From Prochlorococcus sp. AG-409-J16 (GTDB taxonomy: Bacteria > Cyanobacteriota > Cyanobacteriia > PCC-6307 > Cyanobiaceae): a stretch of 64,000 nt of DNA. Position 1 is the stretch's first letter. Every line of letters starts with the position of its first letter. Made by a program: the position numbers and the translations under genes. The stretch is taken from NCBI GenBank assembly GCA_003215655.1, contig QCKB01000002.1, positions 161,919 through 225,918 on the forward strand, written 5' to 3'. Below the pieces are notes generated by a model, which ran no database searches, was not told the origin of the DNA, and worked only from the letters and a program-made list of their open reading frames with translations. Shown here one piece after another: positions 10,183 to 19,812 of this stretch.

Positions 10183-10917
10183 ATGAGTGAGCCTCTCTCT
10201 CCTGATTCTGAGGTTCTACCTCAGCAACAGCCTCCAAGATTATTGCTCGTTGATGATGAGCCAGGTTTGAGAACTGCAGTACAAACTTATCTTCAGGATG
10301 AGGGCTTTGATGTCACCACAGCAGTAGATGGGGAAGAAGGTTGGCAAAAAGCTCAACAAATGATTCCAGATGTAGTAATTAGTGACGTAATGATGCCTAG
10401 ATGTGATGGATATGAGCTTTTGAGACGATTACGTGAGGATGAACGATTGGGCGGGACACCGGTTATTTTTCTAACGGCGAAGGGAATGACTATTGATCGA
10501 ACCCAGGGATATCAGGCAGGTGTTGATGATTACATCCCTAAGCCTTTTGACCCTGATGAGTTGGTTGCTCGAATTAGAAATGTTGTGCGTAGGCAAGATC
10601 GTTTGTTAGCTGAAGCAGCTCGGTTTGCAGATGTTGATGTGAGTCAAATGGCAAGACAGATAACTGAAATTCGATCCATGCTTACTCAAGGTGATTCATC
10701 ACCATCTAAAGAAGTGCTTTTGCATAGCTTTACTCCTCGAGAGGAAAGTGTTTTGCAATTGGTTGCAGAGGGTTTGATGAACAAGGAGATTGCGAGACAG
10801 CTGGAGACCTCAATACGTAATGTTGAAAAATACGTAAGTCGTTTGTTTACTAAGACTGGCACTTCCAGTCGAACTGAATTAGTCCGATATGCACTAGAGA
10901 ATAATTTAGTGACCTAA
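10183..10917 (+). CDS. NarL/LuxR-family response regulator
   Basis: This two-domain regulator has an N-terminal receiver (about residues 18-135) and a C-terminal LuxR helix-turn-helix (about 180-244). The receiver shows VDDEPGLR, the phosphorylation site ISDVMMP (Asp68), FLTAKG and the lysine in IPKPFDPDELVARI. The HTH reads FTPREESVLQLVAEGLMNKEIARQL with VEKYVSRLFTKTG. Domain order and length resemble the plastid Ycf29 / cyanobacterial NarL group. No histidine kinase gene is adjacent, so its partner is unknown. It is followed after 20 bases by the RluA-like gene. Confidence 0.88.
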   Translation: MSEPLSPDSEVLPQQQPPRLLLVDDEPGLRTAVQTYLQDEGFDVTTAVDGEEGWQKAQQMIPDVVISDVMMPRCDGYELLRRLREDERLGGTPVIFLTAKGMTIDRTQGYQAGVDDYIPKPFDPDELVARIRNVVRRQDRLLAEAARFADVDVSQMARQITEIRSMLTQGDSSPSKEVLLHSFTPREESVLQLVAEGLMNKEIARQLETSIRNVEKYVSRLFTKTGTSSRTELVRYALENNLVT

Positions 10918-10937
10918 GTCTGAATTCAGGTCGTAAA

Positions 10938-11924
10938 TTGATTACAAAAGATTGGAAGCAAGCAAGCCTTAATGAAGGATGGACCTATGTCCATAATGTA
11001 CAGCCTTTTGAAAGTGGAAAAACTCTTATTGAAATATTGGCTGATAACTATAAACATTCATCTAAGTCTTCATGGAAAAGTAGATTAAAATATGGAGAGC
11101 TTAGTATTAATAAGGAACAGGTAGATGCGAATATAATCGCTTATTGTGGAGATCGTATTTATTGGAATCGTGCGCCTTGGAGAGAAGAGGCAGTTCCTAA
11201 TTCATGGAATGTAATTTTTGATAATGGAGATATTTTTGTAATCGATAAACCAGCAGGCTTGCCAGTTGTTCCAGGTGGTGGGTTCTTAAATCATACGGTT
11301 GCTTCTATGTTGAAGAACCGTTATCAGTCTCTAGATGGTGATAGATATCCAATACCTGTTCATCGCTTAGGTAGATTTACTTCTGGTATCTTGGTTTGCG
11401 CTAGGGAACATAAGACTCGAGCAAAATTGTCGAAAATGTTTAGAGACTCCACAATAGGTAAAGCTAAAATCAATAAGACTTATCGCGCTTTAGCAATTCA
11501 AAACCTCTCTTTAGACTTTTCAGCCTCAGTGCAAATTAATGCACCAATTAATAAGTATCCTCATCCTTTATTAGGCTATATCTGGAATGCATCTCTAACT
11601 AGTTTAAAGTGCAAATTTAAGCCTAATTTGCCTGGAGGATTAAGTGCTATCTCAAGGATTAAATTGCTTGATAGGAAAGAAGATGGTGATTTATTAGATG
11701 TATCTATTGTCACTGGAAGACCGCATCAAATTAGGATTCACTTGTTTTCTTTGGGAACTCCTCTTGTTGGAGATCCTTTGTATTTGCCAAGAGGGGAGAT
11801 TTCGAAGGACTGTACCCCTGGAGAAGGTGGATACTCCTTGCATGCACATAAATTATCAGATATAGATATAGATGGGGAGATACTTTCTTTAGAGGCAATA
11901 CCTCCCAATCGATTAAGAGTATAA
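10938..11924 (+). CDS. RluA-family pseudouridine synthase-like protein with altered catalytic motif
   Basis: The fold signature is clear: IFVIDKPAGLPVVPGGG, PVHRLGRFTSGILVCAR, NKTYRALA and VTGRPHQIRIHLFSLGTPLVGDPLYLP, in order, over 328 residues. Canonical RluA enzymes carry HRLDxxTSG with the catalytic Asp; here the codon is GGT, giving HRLG. I recall the same Gly form in one branch of plant/cyanobacterial RluA relatives, so it may be a real subfamily. The N-terminal 60 residues are S4-like at best. The start is TTG 10938, as no ATG is well placed. RNA substrate and activity cannot be assigned. Confidence 0.82.
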   Translation: MITKDWKQASLNEGWTYVHNVQPFESGKTLIEILADNYKHSSKSSWKSRLKYGELSINKEQVDANIIAYCGDRIYWNRAPWREEAVPNSWNVIFDNGDIFVIDKPAGLPVVPGGGFLNHTVASMLKNRYQSLDGDRYPIPVHRLGRFTSGILVCAREHKTRAKLSKMFRDSTIGKAKINKTYRALAIQNLSLDFSASVQINAPINKYPHPLLGYIWNASLTSLKCKFKPNLPGGLSAISRIKLLDRKEDGDLLDVSIVTGRPHQIRIHLFSLGTPLVGDPLYLPRGEISKDCTPGEGGYSLHAHKLSDIDIDGEILSLEAIPPNRLRV

Positions 11925-12653
11925 TTATTGATTTTCATGGTCTAATTTTTTAAATTCTATCAGCTGCGAGAAATAGAATGGCGCTTGATTCAGACTTTTC
12001 CGAACTGGTTCAAAACCACAATTGCGAGCTGCTTTAACAATCCCTTTCTCTTTCAGTGTGTAAGCTCTAGTTGTTTTACTAGGGCCAGGAAAAAGTTGAC
12101 CTATTTGCTTAAGTAATGCCAGAAGAGGCGTATAAGGGGCGAAGCTAACAATTAATCTTTCTTGGCTTAGTCCGCAAAGATGACGAACCATTTCTTCGGC
12201 AGCAATTTGGGGATAGTGGATAAATACATCTAGGCAAATAACTGTGTTAAATGATCCTTTTATGTTCTCTAGATCGGAGATATTGAACGTTATGCAATTC
12301 AGATCTACACCAGCTTCTTCTGCTCTTCGTTTTGTCTCAGTAACCATTGCTGGAGAGATGTCACTGGCTGCAATGGATTGAACTCCCATATTTGCTAATG
12401 GTATGGAAATACTTCCTACTCCACACCCAGCATCGCAGAAGGTTTTTGAGCTTAAATTTGCATCTTCTTTCAGCCAAGAAAGGACATCTTCAACAGTTTT
12501 TTGATGGCCGATACGTATATTTCGTTGAACTTTGTTGACATCATTACTTTCGCTATATATCCGGTTCCAGCGCTCGAAACCCTGGTTATTAAAGTATTGA
12601 GCCACTTCAGCTTTTTCTGCTTGCTTGAGTTCTTGGACCTTGTCGCTGGTCAT
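11925..12653 (-). CDS. chlM: Magnesium-protoporphyrin IX O-methyltransferase
   Basis: ChlM methylates the C13 propionate of Mg-protoporphyrin IX with SAM, the second committed step to chlorophyll, on membranes beside the cyclase. Evidence is the SAM loop FCDAGCGVGSISIPLA, then ASDISPAMV, NTVICLDVFIHYP, LIVSFAPYTP and the C-terminal TRAYTLKEKGIVKAARNCGF, which matches the family end. The 242 residues are near the usual size. It lies 24 bases downstream of nagA on the same strand and converges tail-to-tail with the RluA-like gene with no gap. Confidence 0.93.
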   Translation of the reverse strand: MTSDKVQELKQAEKAEVAQYFNNQGFERWNRIYSESNDVNKVQRNIRIGHQKTVEDVLSWLKEDANLSSKTFCDAGCGVGSISIPLANMGVQSIAASDISPAMVTETKRRAEEAGVDLNCITFNISDLENIKGSFNTVICLDVFIHYPQIAAEEMVRHLCGLSQERLIVSFAPYTPLLALLKQIGQLFPGPSKTTRAYTLKEKGIVKAARNCGFEPVRKSLNQAPFYFSQLIEFKKLDHENQ

Positions 12654-12677
12654 GGTGTTTATTCGTGCTGATGGATA

Positions 12678-13835
12678 TTAAGCAGCTTGCTGCCAATTCA
12701 GGTTTGAACCATCTAAATTCCCTTTCCATCGCAATAGTTTGAATAATGGTTTGCCAAGCAGATGCTTTTGAAGTGTTGATTTTGGGGTCAGTAGATGTCT
12801 TGGGGCCATTGTGGCTGCCCAGATTGCAGCAGCAGGTTCTTTACTCCAAGACGCTAGTTTCTTGCACCCTTCCAGAAGCGGGATTGTTGTACCTACAAGG
12901 GTATTGTCTTGAAGATGGCAAGTGCCTTCGTTGATTAATAGAGCTCTTGTATCCCAATAAGCTTCCTTTATTTTGAGGCCATAGGGGGACAGAGCATCGC
13001 TTACAAGTACTAATTTGTCGCCTGCTAATTTTTGAAGTAAAACTGCGATGCTTGGATCAACATGAATGCCGTCAGCAATAAGTCCTAAATAGATCCCTCC
13101 ATTGCTTAGTGCTTCAACTATTGGTCCAGGGTCTCTGTGATGAATGCCATTCATCGCATTGAAGGAGTGTGTGATCATTTTTATGCCTTGTGAAAATGCT
13201 TGTGAAGCAATTTGTTTATCTGCAGTTGAATGACCAAGAGAGACAATTATTTCTAGATCTAACAGTTTGCTTATTAGATCGAATGAGCCTGAGAGCTCAG
13301 GAGCAATTGTCATCAAATCGATGTCATTCTCAAAGCCACTAATTCGTTTTTCTAGTTCTGACAAACTGGGACTACAGATTTTTTTTAAGGGATGGGCTCC
13401 ACGTTTTTCTTTCGCAATAAATGGGCCTTCGAGATGAGCACCTAATAATTCACACTGATTAGGTAAGGATTTTTTTCTTGCATTTTGGAGAGTTAGAAGT
13501 GCTTGGCGCAGATCGTTGATTTCACAGGTAACAATTGTTGGGCAGATTCCTTCAATGCCGTCTGTCCAAAGATGTTCTAAAAGTTCGAATAATCGTGGAA
13601 GGTCTTTTTCTTTCAGTTCGTTGAAGGCAAGGCCCAAGCCGCCATTGATTTGTAGGTCTATCCCCATTGGGCTAATCCAGTCTCCTTCCCAACTCTCACT
13701 TGAGATAACAGTGTCAGCGACCATTGGCTGAAGATCTGAGATACATCCATTTTCCGCTAAAGAAATTTGCCATAAATCACTTTCTTTAGAACTGTTTAAT
13801 GGCTTTGGAAAGCGGACGTTTGTTATCCGACGCAT
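12678..13835 (-). CDS. nagA: N-acetylglucosamine-6-phosphate deacetylase
   Basis: This amidohydrolase removes acetate from GlcNAc-6-phosphate, part of amino-sugar or cell-wall recycling. Motifs are QINGGLGLAFNE, ICPTIVTC, GAHLEGPFIAKEKRGAHP (metal Glu), SLGHSTADKQ and MITHSFNAMNGIHHRDPG (metal His residues), LIADGIHVDP and VLVSDALSPYG (catalytic Asp). The 385-residue length is normal. No nagB, nagE or murein-recycling gene is next to it, so flux in this organism is uncertain. It probably shares a transcript with chlM. Confidence 0.92.
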   Translation of the reverse strand: MRRITNVRFPKPLNSSKESDLWQISLAENGCISDLQPMVADTVISSESWEGDWISPMGIDLQINGGLGLAFNELKEKDLPRLFELLEHLWTDGIEGICPTIVTCEINDLRQALLTLQNARKKSLPNQCELLGAHLEGPFIAKEKRGAHPLKKICSPSLSELEKRISGFENDIDLMTIAPELSGSFDLISKLLDLEIIVSLGHSTADKQIASQAFSQGIKMITHSFNAMNGIHHRDPGPIVEALSNGGIYLGLIADGIHVDPSIAVLLQKLAGDKLVLVSDALSPYGLKIKEAYWDTRALLINEGTCHLQDNTLVGTTIPLLEGCKKLASWSKEPAAAIWAATMAPRHLLTPKSTLQKHLLGKPLFKLLRWKGNLDGSNLNWQQAA

Positions 13836-13910
13836 GGGAGTTAATCAGATTCGCTAGTGCGGGACTATGACAGTCTCGTCATTATTCATATTGAATGGTG
13901 TTTATTTCCT

Positions 13911-14447
13911 GTGTCTTTTCTGTCCAATCAAAAAACTCCTCGAGTAGCTGTTGTGATGGGTAGTGACTCTGATCTGGCGACCATGCTTCCAGCTGTGAAG
14001 GTTTTAGAGGAGTTTGGTCTATCGGTCGAGGTAAGAGTACTTTCTGCGCATCGCACTCCTCTTGAGATGGTTGCTTTTGCTAAGGAAGCCCATTTAAAGG
14101 GATTCAAGGTATTAATTGCTGGCGCTGGAGGCGCTGCTCATTTACCTGGAATGCTTGCAGCGATCTCACATTTGCCTGTAATTGGTGTCCCTGTGCAAAC
14201 CAAGACCCTTGCAGGAGTGGACTCGATGTCTTCAATAGTTCAAATGCCAAAAGGTGTCCCCGTTGCCACAGTTGCAATTGATGGCGGTCTGAATGCAGGG
14301 TTGCTGGCTGTACAGATTTTGGCTATTTCCGATTCGAAACTTGAAGAGCGTTTGGTTGGATATAGAGAAAATCAACATGATCAAGTGATTTCAAAAGATG
14401 AAAGACTTGTAGACCTTGGAGCAGAAGCGTATCTCAAACAAATGTAA
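13911..14447 (+). CDS. purE: N5-carboxyaminoimidazole ribonucleotide mutase
   Basis: Class I PurE moves the carboxyl group of N5-CAIR to C4 in purine synthesis. The chain starts RVAVVMGSDSDLATM and has RVLSAHRTPLEM (active His), IAGAGGAAHLPGMLAA, VIGVPVQTKTLAGVDSMSSIVQMPKGVPVATVAI and NAGLLAVQIL. I prefer GTG 13911 (178 residues); GTG 13857 would add 18 residues with no family match. Neither start has a clear ribosome-binding site. Confidence 0.93.
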   Translation: MSFLSNQKTPRVAVVMGSDSDLATMLPAVKVLEEFGLSVEVRVLSAHRTPLEMVAFAKEAHLKGFKVLIAGAGGAAHLPGMLAAISHLPVIGVPVQTKTLAGVDSMSSIVQMPKGVPVATVAIDGGLNAGLLAVQILAISDSKLEERLVGYRENQHDQVISKDERLVDLGAEAYLKQM

Positions 14448-14490
14448 TTTCACTACTTTAGAATCTATGACTTAGATGATAAATATTACT

Positions 14491-15126
14491 TTAATTACAA
14501 GGAATTATTTTTAAATTTATTAGTTTTTCTAAAATAATTTCAACACAAGTATCAAGCTCTTCTGCGCCTGTATCAATAATAATCTCTGGATCTATAGGCT
14601 CTTCGTAGGGGCTCGAAATCCCTGTGAATTCATTGATCTCCCCTGATCTTGCCTTTGCATATAAACCTTTGGTGTCACGTTCTTCGCAGACGTTTAAGTT
14701 TGCGGCACAAAAGATCTCAATAAAGTCGTTTTTAGAGACCAAGCTTCTTGCTGTATCTCTATCTGCTTTAAATGGAGACACAAATGCGGTAAGAACTATA
14801 ACCCCAGCATCTAAGAATAATTTCGCAACTTCTCCAATTCTTCTAATGTTTTCAGTCCGATCATTGTCTGAGAATCCAAGATCTTTGCAAAGCCCATGGC
14901 GAATATTGTCGCCATCAAGAACATAGGTTTCTATACCCCTATGAAAAAGGGCTGAGTTGACTGCGTTTGCAAGAGTGCTTTTCCCAGAGCCAGATAGACC
15001 TGTAAACCAAAGTATTGCACTTTTGTGATTGCGTTTTTCTGCTCTGGCCTCACGTGTAACTGAGGTTTCATGCCAGACGATATTTGTTGCCTTAGGGGTT
15101 GAGGTCTCTTCTAATGGTTGGTTCAT
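14491..15126 (-). CDS. cysC: Adenylylsulfate kinase
   Basis: CysC phosphorylates APS to PAPS in sulfate assimilation. The Walker A is WFTGLSGSGKST (residues 41-51), followed by VLDGDNIRHGLCKDLGF, DRTENIRRIGEVAKLF, TAFVSPFKADRD and GLYAKARSGEINEFTGISSPYE. All are standard for APS kinase, and at 211 residues it is a stand-alone enzyme with no sulfurylase fusion. It is convergent with purE. Confidence 0.95.
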   Translation of the reverse strand: MNQPLEETSTPKATNIVWHETSVTREARAEKRNHKSAILWFTGLSGSGKSTLANAVNSALFHRGIETYVLDGDNIRHGLCKDLGFSDNDRTENIRRIGEVAKLFLDAGVIVLTAFVSPFKADRDTARSLVSKNDFIEIFCAANLNVCEERDTKGLYAKARSGEINEFTGISSPYEEPIDPEIIIDTGAEELDTCVEIILEKLINLKIIPCN

Positions 15127-15184
15127 TGACAGAATTTTTGTTGGCTGTTTTTAGTGAATGCAGTTGTTTCTATTGATAATTACA

Positions 15185-15508
15185 TTATCCTCCCGCTTGT
15201 TTAGGCCTATAGCCTTGTTTGCTTAAAAAATCTAGAGCCATTGCAACCTGATCTCCTTGTAGCTCTAGAGAATTTTGTTTTATTGTTCCTCCCGTTCCTC
15301 CATATTTTTTTAGTTGCTTAAGGACATTGCGTAACTCAAAATCATTGAGCTCTAGACCCGTAATTACTGTAACGGTTTTGCCATTTCTCCCTCCTTTTAT
15401 TCTTTGAACACGAATTGATTGAAGATTTATAGGTGTTTTGGCTTTGTTACAACTTGACTTGGGTGTTGCAGATAGATCATCAAATTCACGCCAGTTTCCT
15501 TTTGGCAT
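15185..15508 (-). CDS. SUI1/eIF1-family translation factor
   Basis: A 107-residue protein with one SUI1 domain: VQRIKGGRNGKTVTVITGL, ELRNVLKQLKKYGGTGGTIKQ, LELQGDQVAMALDFLSKQGYRPKQAGG. It matches bacterial YciH, which resembles eukaryotic eIF1 and affects start-codon choice. The N-terminal 30 residues are not conserved. It is read toward cysC, 58 bases upstream, and diverges from trpB. Confidence 0.9.
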   Translation of the reverse strand: MPKGNWREFDDLSATPKSSCNKAKTPINLQSIRVQRIKGGRNGKTVTVITGLELNDFELRNVLKQLKKYGGTGGTIKQNSLELQGDQVAMALDFLSKQGYRPKQAGG

Positions 15509-15551
15509 TGGACGAATTCCTAGGCTGTTATATATCTTCCGTCCTTAGCAA

Positions 15552-16802
15552 GTGACCAGCATGTCTTTTTATCAGTCAAGTGGCCATGATTTGGCTGATG
15601 CTGCTCGTCCAACAGCCTTAGGACGCTTTGGAAGGTATGGAGGTCAATATGTCCCTGAGACGCTTATGCCTGCTCTTGCTGAATTGGAACAGGCTGCGTC
15701 AGAGGCATGGAATGATCCTGAGTTTGTGGAAAACCTTAATAAGCTTTTAAGTTCATATGTTGGTAGGGCGACACCTTTGTATGAGGCTGAGCGCCTCTCG
15801 CATCACTATCGGCGCAGTGAAGGTGGACCAAGGATTTGGCTTAAACGAGAAGATTTAAATCACACAGGTGCTCACAAGATAAATAATGCACTTGGTCAAG
15901 CTCTTTTAGCCTTAAGAATGGGCAAAAAAAGGGTGATTGCTGAGACTGGTGCAGGTCAGCATGGAGTTGCAACAGCAACCGTTTGCGCTCGTTTCGGTTT
16001 GGAATGTGTCGTTTATATGGGTGCAGAAGATATGAGGCGTCAGGCGTTAAATGTGTTCAGGATGCGTTTGCTAGGTGCAACAGTTAAGTCAGTCAATGCT
16101 GGTACAGCGACTCTTAAAGATGCAACTAGTGAGGCGATTCGTGATTGGGTTACCAATGTTGAGACTACTCATTACATTCTTGGTTCAGTAGCCGGACCAC
16201 ATCCATATCCGATGTTGGTCCGTGATTTTCATGCGGTTATAGGACAAGAAACTCTTGACCAATGTATGAAGGCATTTGGGAGGCTGCCAGATGTTCTGAT
16301 TGCCTGTGTCGGCGGAGGTTCTAACGCGATGGGACTATTTCATCCTTTTGTGCAAAAAACTTCAGTGCGAATGATTGGTGTAGAAGCTGCTGGTGAAGGT
16401 ATCAATACAGGTAGACATGCAGCGACGATTACCGAGGGTAGGGTTGGCGTTTTGCATGGTGCTATGAGCCTTTTGCTACAAGATACTGATGGGCAAATAC
16501 AGGAAGCTCATTCCATTAGTGCAGGACTTGATTATCCAGGCGTTGGTCCAGAACATAGCTATTTAAAAGAAATAGGTAGAGCAGAGTATGTTTCAGTGAC
16601 TGATCAAGAAGCATTAGATGCTTTGAGATTGGTAAGCGAGCTTGAAGGAATTATCCCTGCGCTAGAAACAGCACATGCCTTTGCTTGGCTTGAGAAGCTA
16701 TGTCCGACTTTGCCTCCTCAAGCAGAATTGGTTATAAATTGCTCAGGTCGTGGCGACAAGGACGTCAATACAGTTGCAGAGAAACTTGGAGTGCAATTAT
16801 GA
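15552..16802 (+). CDS. trpB: Tryptophan synthase beta subunit
   Basis: This PLP enzyme joins indole and serine to make tryptophan. It has [43 protein letters not shown] with the PLP lysine (about residue 109), [34 protein letters not shown], and the phosphate loop [10 protein letters not shown]. The 416-residue length is normal. Starts at GTG 15552 (MTSMSF) or ATG 15561 are both possible. trpA is not adjacent. The gene is convergent with hrcA, 7 bases apart. Confidence 0.97.
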   Translation: MTSMSFYQSSGHDLADAARPTALGRFGRYGGQYVPETLMPALAELEQAASEAWNDPEFVENLNKLLSSYVGRATPLYEAERLSHHYRRSEGGPRIWLKREDLNHTGAHKINNALGQALLALRMGKKRVIAETGAGQHGVATATVCARFGLECVVYMGAEDMRRQALNVFRMRLLGATVKSVNAGTATLKDATSEAIRDWVTNVETTHYILGSVAGPHPYPMLVRDFHAVIGQETLDQCMKAFGRLPDVLIACVGGGSNAMGLFHPFVQKTSVRMIGVEAAGEGINTGRHAATITEGRVGVLHGAMSLLLQDTDGQIQEAHSISAGLDYPGVGPEHSYLKEIGRAEYVSVTDQEALDALRLVSELEGIIPALETAHAFAWLEKLCPTLPPQAELVINCSGRGDKDVNTVAEKLGVQL

Positions 16803-16809
16803 ATAGGAC

Positions 16810-17817
16810 TCAAGATAAAACCATGTTGAGATGCTGTGCTACTGCTTTTACTGCAGCTTTTGCAGTTGCATAAGCCATACGCATAGGGCCAATAAGTGCA
16901 ATGTGGCCAATGTCATTACCTGAATTGTGATAACAAGCCTCTATTACTGAAAAGTTCATTAGTTCTTTTTGTGGATGTTCTGCACCAATCCAAATACCAT
17001 CGGTTTGATTTTTGATACTCGGTATTAATGCGGTTGGTTGATTATCAATCAGTTCTATTAGAGGCCTAATACTTTCGCTATTACTGAACTCTGGTTCGGC
17101 TAGCAGATATGAAACTCCATGGAACTTTGTGTCTGCTTCATAAGCAGTTTGGTTTTTGCTGTGGTTTTCAATTGCATCACGAAGAATTGCACCGCTGAGA
17201 TGTAATTCTGATGGCAGGCTGTTCCAATCAATGCTGCTATCTTCTGATTTAGCAAGTTGGCTGCATAGCCAAGTTTCAATTGATTTGAGTTGGTTTGATG
17301 CCTTATGAGGTAGGCGCAGATTTAATTGAAAGGCTTGGTTGGAGTTTTCAACAAGCATGACCAGAAGTCTGTCACTGCTTTGCACGAGACGTACTTCCTG
17401 GAGCCTAGGGATTGACCTTTCTGGTCGTGTAATCATGCTCATTAGACCTGTGAAATCAGTTAGGCGTCGAGCAAGATGAGAGAGGAGGTCATCAAGAGAA
17501 GACCACTTCAAACTTAGATTGGTTAGCTCTTTTTCTAGATGTAGGACAGTTGCACTGGGAGGGGGCAGCAAGCAATTCACATAATGCCGATAACCTTGTG
17601 GTGTTGGCACTCGTCCAGCCGAAGGATGTGGTTGATTTAAAAAGCCCTTTTGCTCTAGAGCTCCCATCGCAGAACGAACTGTTGCAGCACTGGCTTTTAG
17701 TCCAAACCGTTGAACAAGGGTTTTGCTGCTGACAGGCTCTATTGTGTCCACGTAGTGATGAACCGTGGCACGGAGTATTTGCTGGTGTCTTTTTGGAAGC
17801 TTCTCCAATGGCTCCAA
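16810..17817 (-). CDS. hrcA: Heat-inducible transcription repressor HrcA
   Basis: HrcA represses groESL-type genes through the CIRCE element. The N-terminal winged helix is PKRHQQILRATVHHYVDTIEPVSSKTL with KASAATVRSAMGALEQKGFLNQPHPSAGRVPTPQGYRHYV, nearly a family signature. A GAF-like domain follows and the end is NSGNDIGHIALIGPMRMAYATAKAAVKAVAQHL. At 335 residues it is complete. I see no CIRCE (TTAGCACTC-N9-GAGTGCTAA) in this window, so its targets lie elsewhere. Confidence 0.94.
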   Translation of the reverse strand: MEPLEKLPKRHQQILRATVHHYVDTIEPVSSKTLVQRFGLKASAATVRSAMGALEQKGFLNQPHPSAGRVPTPQGYRHYVNCLLPPPSATVLHLEKELTNLSLKWSSLDDLLSHLARRLTDFTGLMSMITRPERSIPRLQEVRLVQSSDRLLVMLVENSNQAFQLNLRLPHKASNQLKSIETWLCSQLAKSEDSSIDWNSLPSELHLSGAILRDAIENHSKNQTAYEADTKFHGVSYLLAEPEFSNSESIRPLIELIDNQPTALIPSIKNQTDGIWIGAEHPQKELMNFSVIEACYHNSGNDIGHIALIGPMRMAYATAKAAVKAVAQHLNMVLS

Positions 17818-17885
17818 AGAATTCTGATGATCGTACGAGAATTGTGATCGTTTAACTGGTTGGTGGCTAACTCTTTTACGTTTGC

Positions 17886-18272
17886 TTAGTAACGAGGGAC
17901 ATTGGAATCAATGTTGACACTCCATGCGTCAATGCCTCCTTCTAAGTTCCATACAGTTTCTATGAAGCCTTGTTCTAATAGCCATATCGAAAAATTCCAA
18001 CTTCTTACCCCTGCATGGCAGAGAACGACAATTGGTTCATTCGTTGGTAGTTTCTTTTGAAGACTATTTATCCACTCAGAGCTTTTACTAAGAGGGAGAT
18101 GGAGCACCTTTCCAGGAAATGGAGCTAGAGCTATCTCTTGATCTTCTCTTACATCTATTAGAAATACTTTTTCAGTAGTTTTGTTTAACCATTCATTTAG
18201 CTCTTTTGCTGTAAGGTTTTTTGGTCTCTTTTCTTGCATGGCTGTACTTTGCTGATCCTTAATTTTTACCAT
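17886..18272 (-). CDS. Rhodanese-domain protein
   Basis: A single rhodanese domain of 128 residues with VFLIDVREDQEIALAPFPGKVLHLPLS, the active loop VVLCHAGVRSWNFSIWL (Cys followed by the AGVRS pocket) and WNLEGGIDAWS. Proteins of this type carry sulfane sulfur; the substrate is unknown. An in-frame ATG at codon 12 is an alternative start. It lies 68 bases upstream of hrcA on the same strand. Confidence 0.9.
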   Translation of the reverse strand: MVKIKDQQSTAMQEKRPKNLTAKELNEWLNKTTEKVFLIDVREDQEIALAPFPGKVLHLPLSKSSEWINSLQKKLPTNEPIVVLCHAGVRSWNFSIWLLEQGFIETVWNLEGGIDAWSVNIDSNVPRY

Positions 18273-18632
18273 TGAATTGGCATTAGCTTTGAAAATACGT
18301 GAAACCTTAGAAACCTAAATTACTTTTACAAACTGTTGCTGGGATTTTTTCATAGCATTCATAATTGAGTTTGCTTGTAATTGCGGTTAGAGGTACTCGA
18401 CAGAAGAGCCGATTTTTTCAAGGCAGCAACTTGCTTCTATTTGTTTTTTGTGATTTCAGTTAGTGAGTTGAAAAAGACTTGTTTGCGTGTTCTTAATGAA
18501 GTTTTTGTTCTTATTTTCTTGATGAAAGATTTTCTTGAACAGACATTAGCCATTTCTTAGGCCCTTATTTGCGCTGTTCCGCTTAGGTTGACTTTTAGTC
18601 GAGAATTTGATTTGGGGAAGGAGAAGGTTGAA
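18273..18632. other. Intergenic region between rhodanese gene and gltA
   Basis: About 360 AT-rich bases between two divergent genes. Both strands are broken by frequent stops, and I see no codon pattern, tRNA, perfect hairpin or repeat. It must hold promoters in both directions, but I cannot place a -10/-35 pair with confidence. The last bases, AAGGAG at 18618-18623, form the probable ribosome-binding site of gltA. Confidence 0.5.
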
Positions 18633-19802
18633 TTGACTCGTCAAGAAACTGGCGAAATTGACTTCCGTCCTGGTTTGGAGGGGGTTCCAGTTACCCATTC
18701 CTCGATATGTGATGTCGATGGGGTCCAAGGGAAGTTGACTTATCGGGGATATCCCATCGAGGAATTGGTTGCTCACAGTACTTTTTTAGAAACCACATAT
18801 TTATTGATTTGGGGCGAGTTGCCAAGCCCTCAGCAACTTCGTGACTTTGAAGCGGAAGTTCAGATGCATCGCAGAGTGAGTTTCCGAGTTAGGGACATGA
18901 TGAAGTGCTTTCCTGCGACAGGTCATCCAATGGATGCATTGCAATGTAGTGCTGCATCTTTAGGCCTTTTTTATTCACGCAGAGCAATTGATAACCCTCA
19001 ATACGTATATGACGCAGTTATTAGGCTTATCGCCAAAATTCCTACAATGGTTGCGGCTTTTCAGCTGATTCGTAAGGGCCAGGATCCTATTCAACCAAGA
19101 GATGATCTTGCTTATTCTGCGAATTTCCTCTACATGCTTACTGAGCGTGAACAGGACCCTCTAGCTGCTCGTATTTTTGATAGGTGTTTAATTCTTCATG
19201 CTGAGCACAGCTTGAACGCAAGTACTTTTAGCGCGAGAGTCACAGCAAGTACTTTGACAGACCCTTATGCGATTGTTGCCTCAGCAGTAGGGACCTTAGC
19301 TGGCCCTCTTCATGGGGGGGCGAATGAAGATGTATTGGCCATGTTGGAAGAAATCAAAACCCCAGAGTGTGCAGGGGCCTATTTGGCTGATGCGATTGCT
19401 AAAAAACGCAAAATCATGGGGTTTGGTCATAGGGAGTACAGGGTGAAAGATCCACGTGCCTCAATTCTTCAAGGGCTTGGAGAGGAGCTTTTTGCAAGAT
19501 TTGGGAGGGATCAGATGTATGACTTAGCAATCGCCCTTGAGAAAGAAGCTATTTCTCTTTTAGGACCAAAGGGGATCTACCCTAATGTTGATTTTTATTC
19601 AGGCCTTGTTTATCGGAAGCTTGGTATTCCAAGAGATCTTTTTACTCCTGTTTTTGCGATATCGAGAGTGGCTGGGTGGTTGGCACACTGGCGTGAACAG
19701 CTTGGGGCTAATAGGATTTTTAGGCCTTCTCAAATTTATACAGGATCTAAAATTAGATCATGGATTCCGCCAGAGGATCGAGTACGCACTTTAAGTTCTT
19801 AG
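18633..19802 (+). CDS. gltA: Citrate synthase
   Basis: It condenses oxaloacetate and acetyl-CoA to citrate, the entry to the incomplete cyanobacterial TCA branch to 2-oxoglutarate. The chain has [35 protein letters not shown], the active His in [23 protein letters not shown], and [15 protein letters not shown] chose TTG 18633 because AAGGAG ends 9 bases before it and the resulting [14 protein letters not shown] resembles family N-termini. TTG 18588 (404 residues in total) is the alternative. No ATG is available. Confidence 0.93.
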   Translation: MTRQETGEIDFRPGLEGVPVTHSSICDVDGVQGKLTYRGYPIEELVAHSTFLETTYLLIWGELPSPQQLRDFEAEVQMHRRVSFRVRDMMKCFPATGHPMDALQCSAASLGLFYSRRAIDNPQYVYDAVIRLIAKIPTMVAAFQLIRKGQDPIQPRDDLAYSANFLYMLTEREQDPLAARIFDRCLILHAEHSLNASTFSARVTASTLTDPYAIVASAVGTLAGPLHGGANEDVLAMLEEIKTPECAGAYLADAIAKKRKIMGFGHREYRVKDPRASILQGLGEELFARFGRDQMYDLAIALEKEAISLLGPKGIYPNVDFYSGLVYRKLGIPRDLFTPVFAISRVAGWLAHWREQLGANRIFRPSQIYTGSKIRSWIPPEDRVRTLSS

Positions 19803-19812
19803 TTGTAAAGAC

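Noticed and set aside
10938..11924. RluA-like gene as a pseudogene because of the missing Asp
   Set aside because: The frame is full length with all other motifs intact; a subfamily is more likely than decay.
16810..18272. CIRCE operator near hrcA
   Set aside because: No TTAGCACTC-N9-GAGTGCTAA-type repeat is visible around hrcA.
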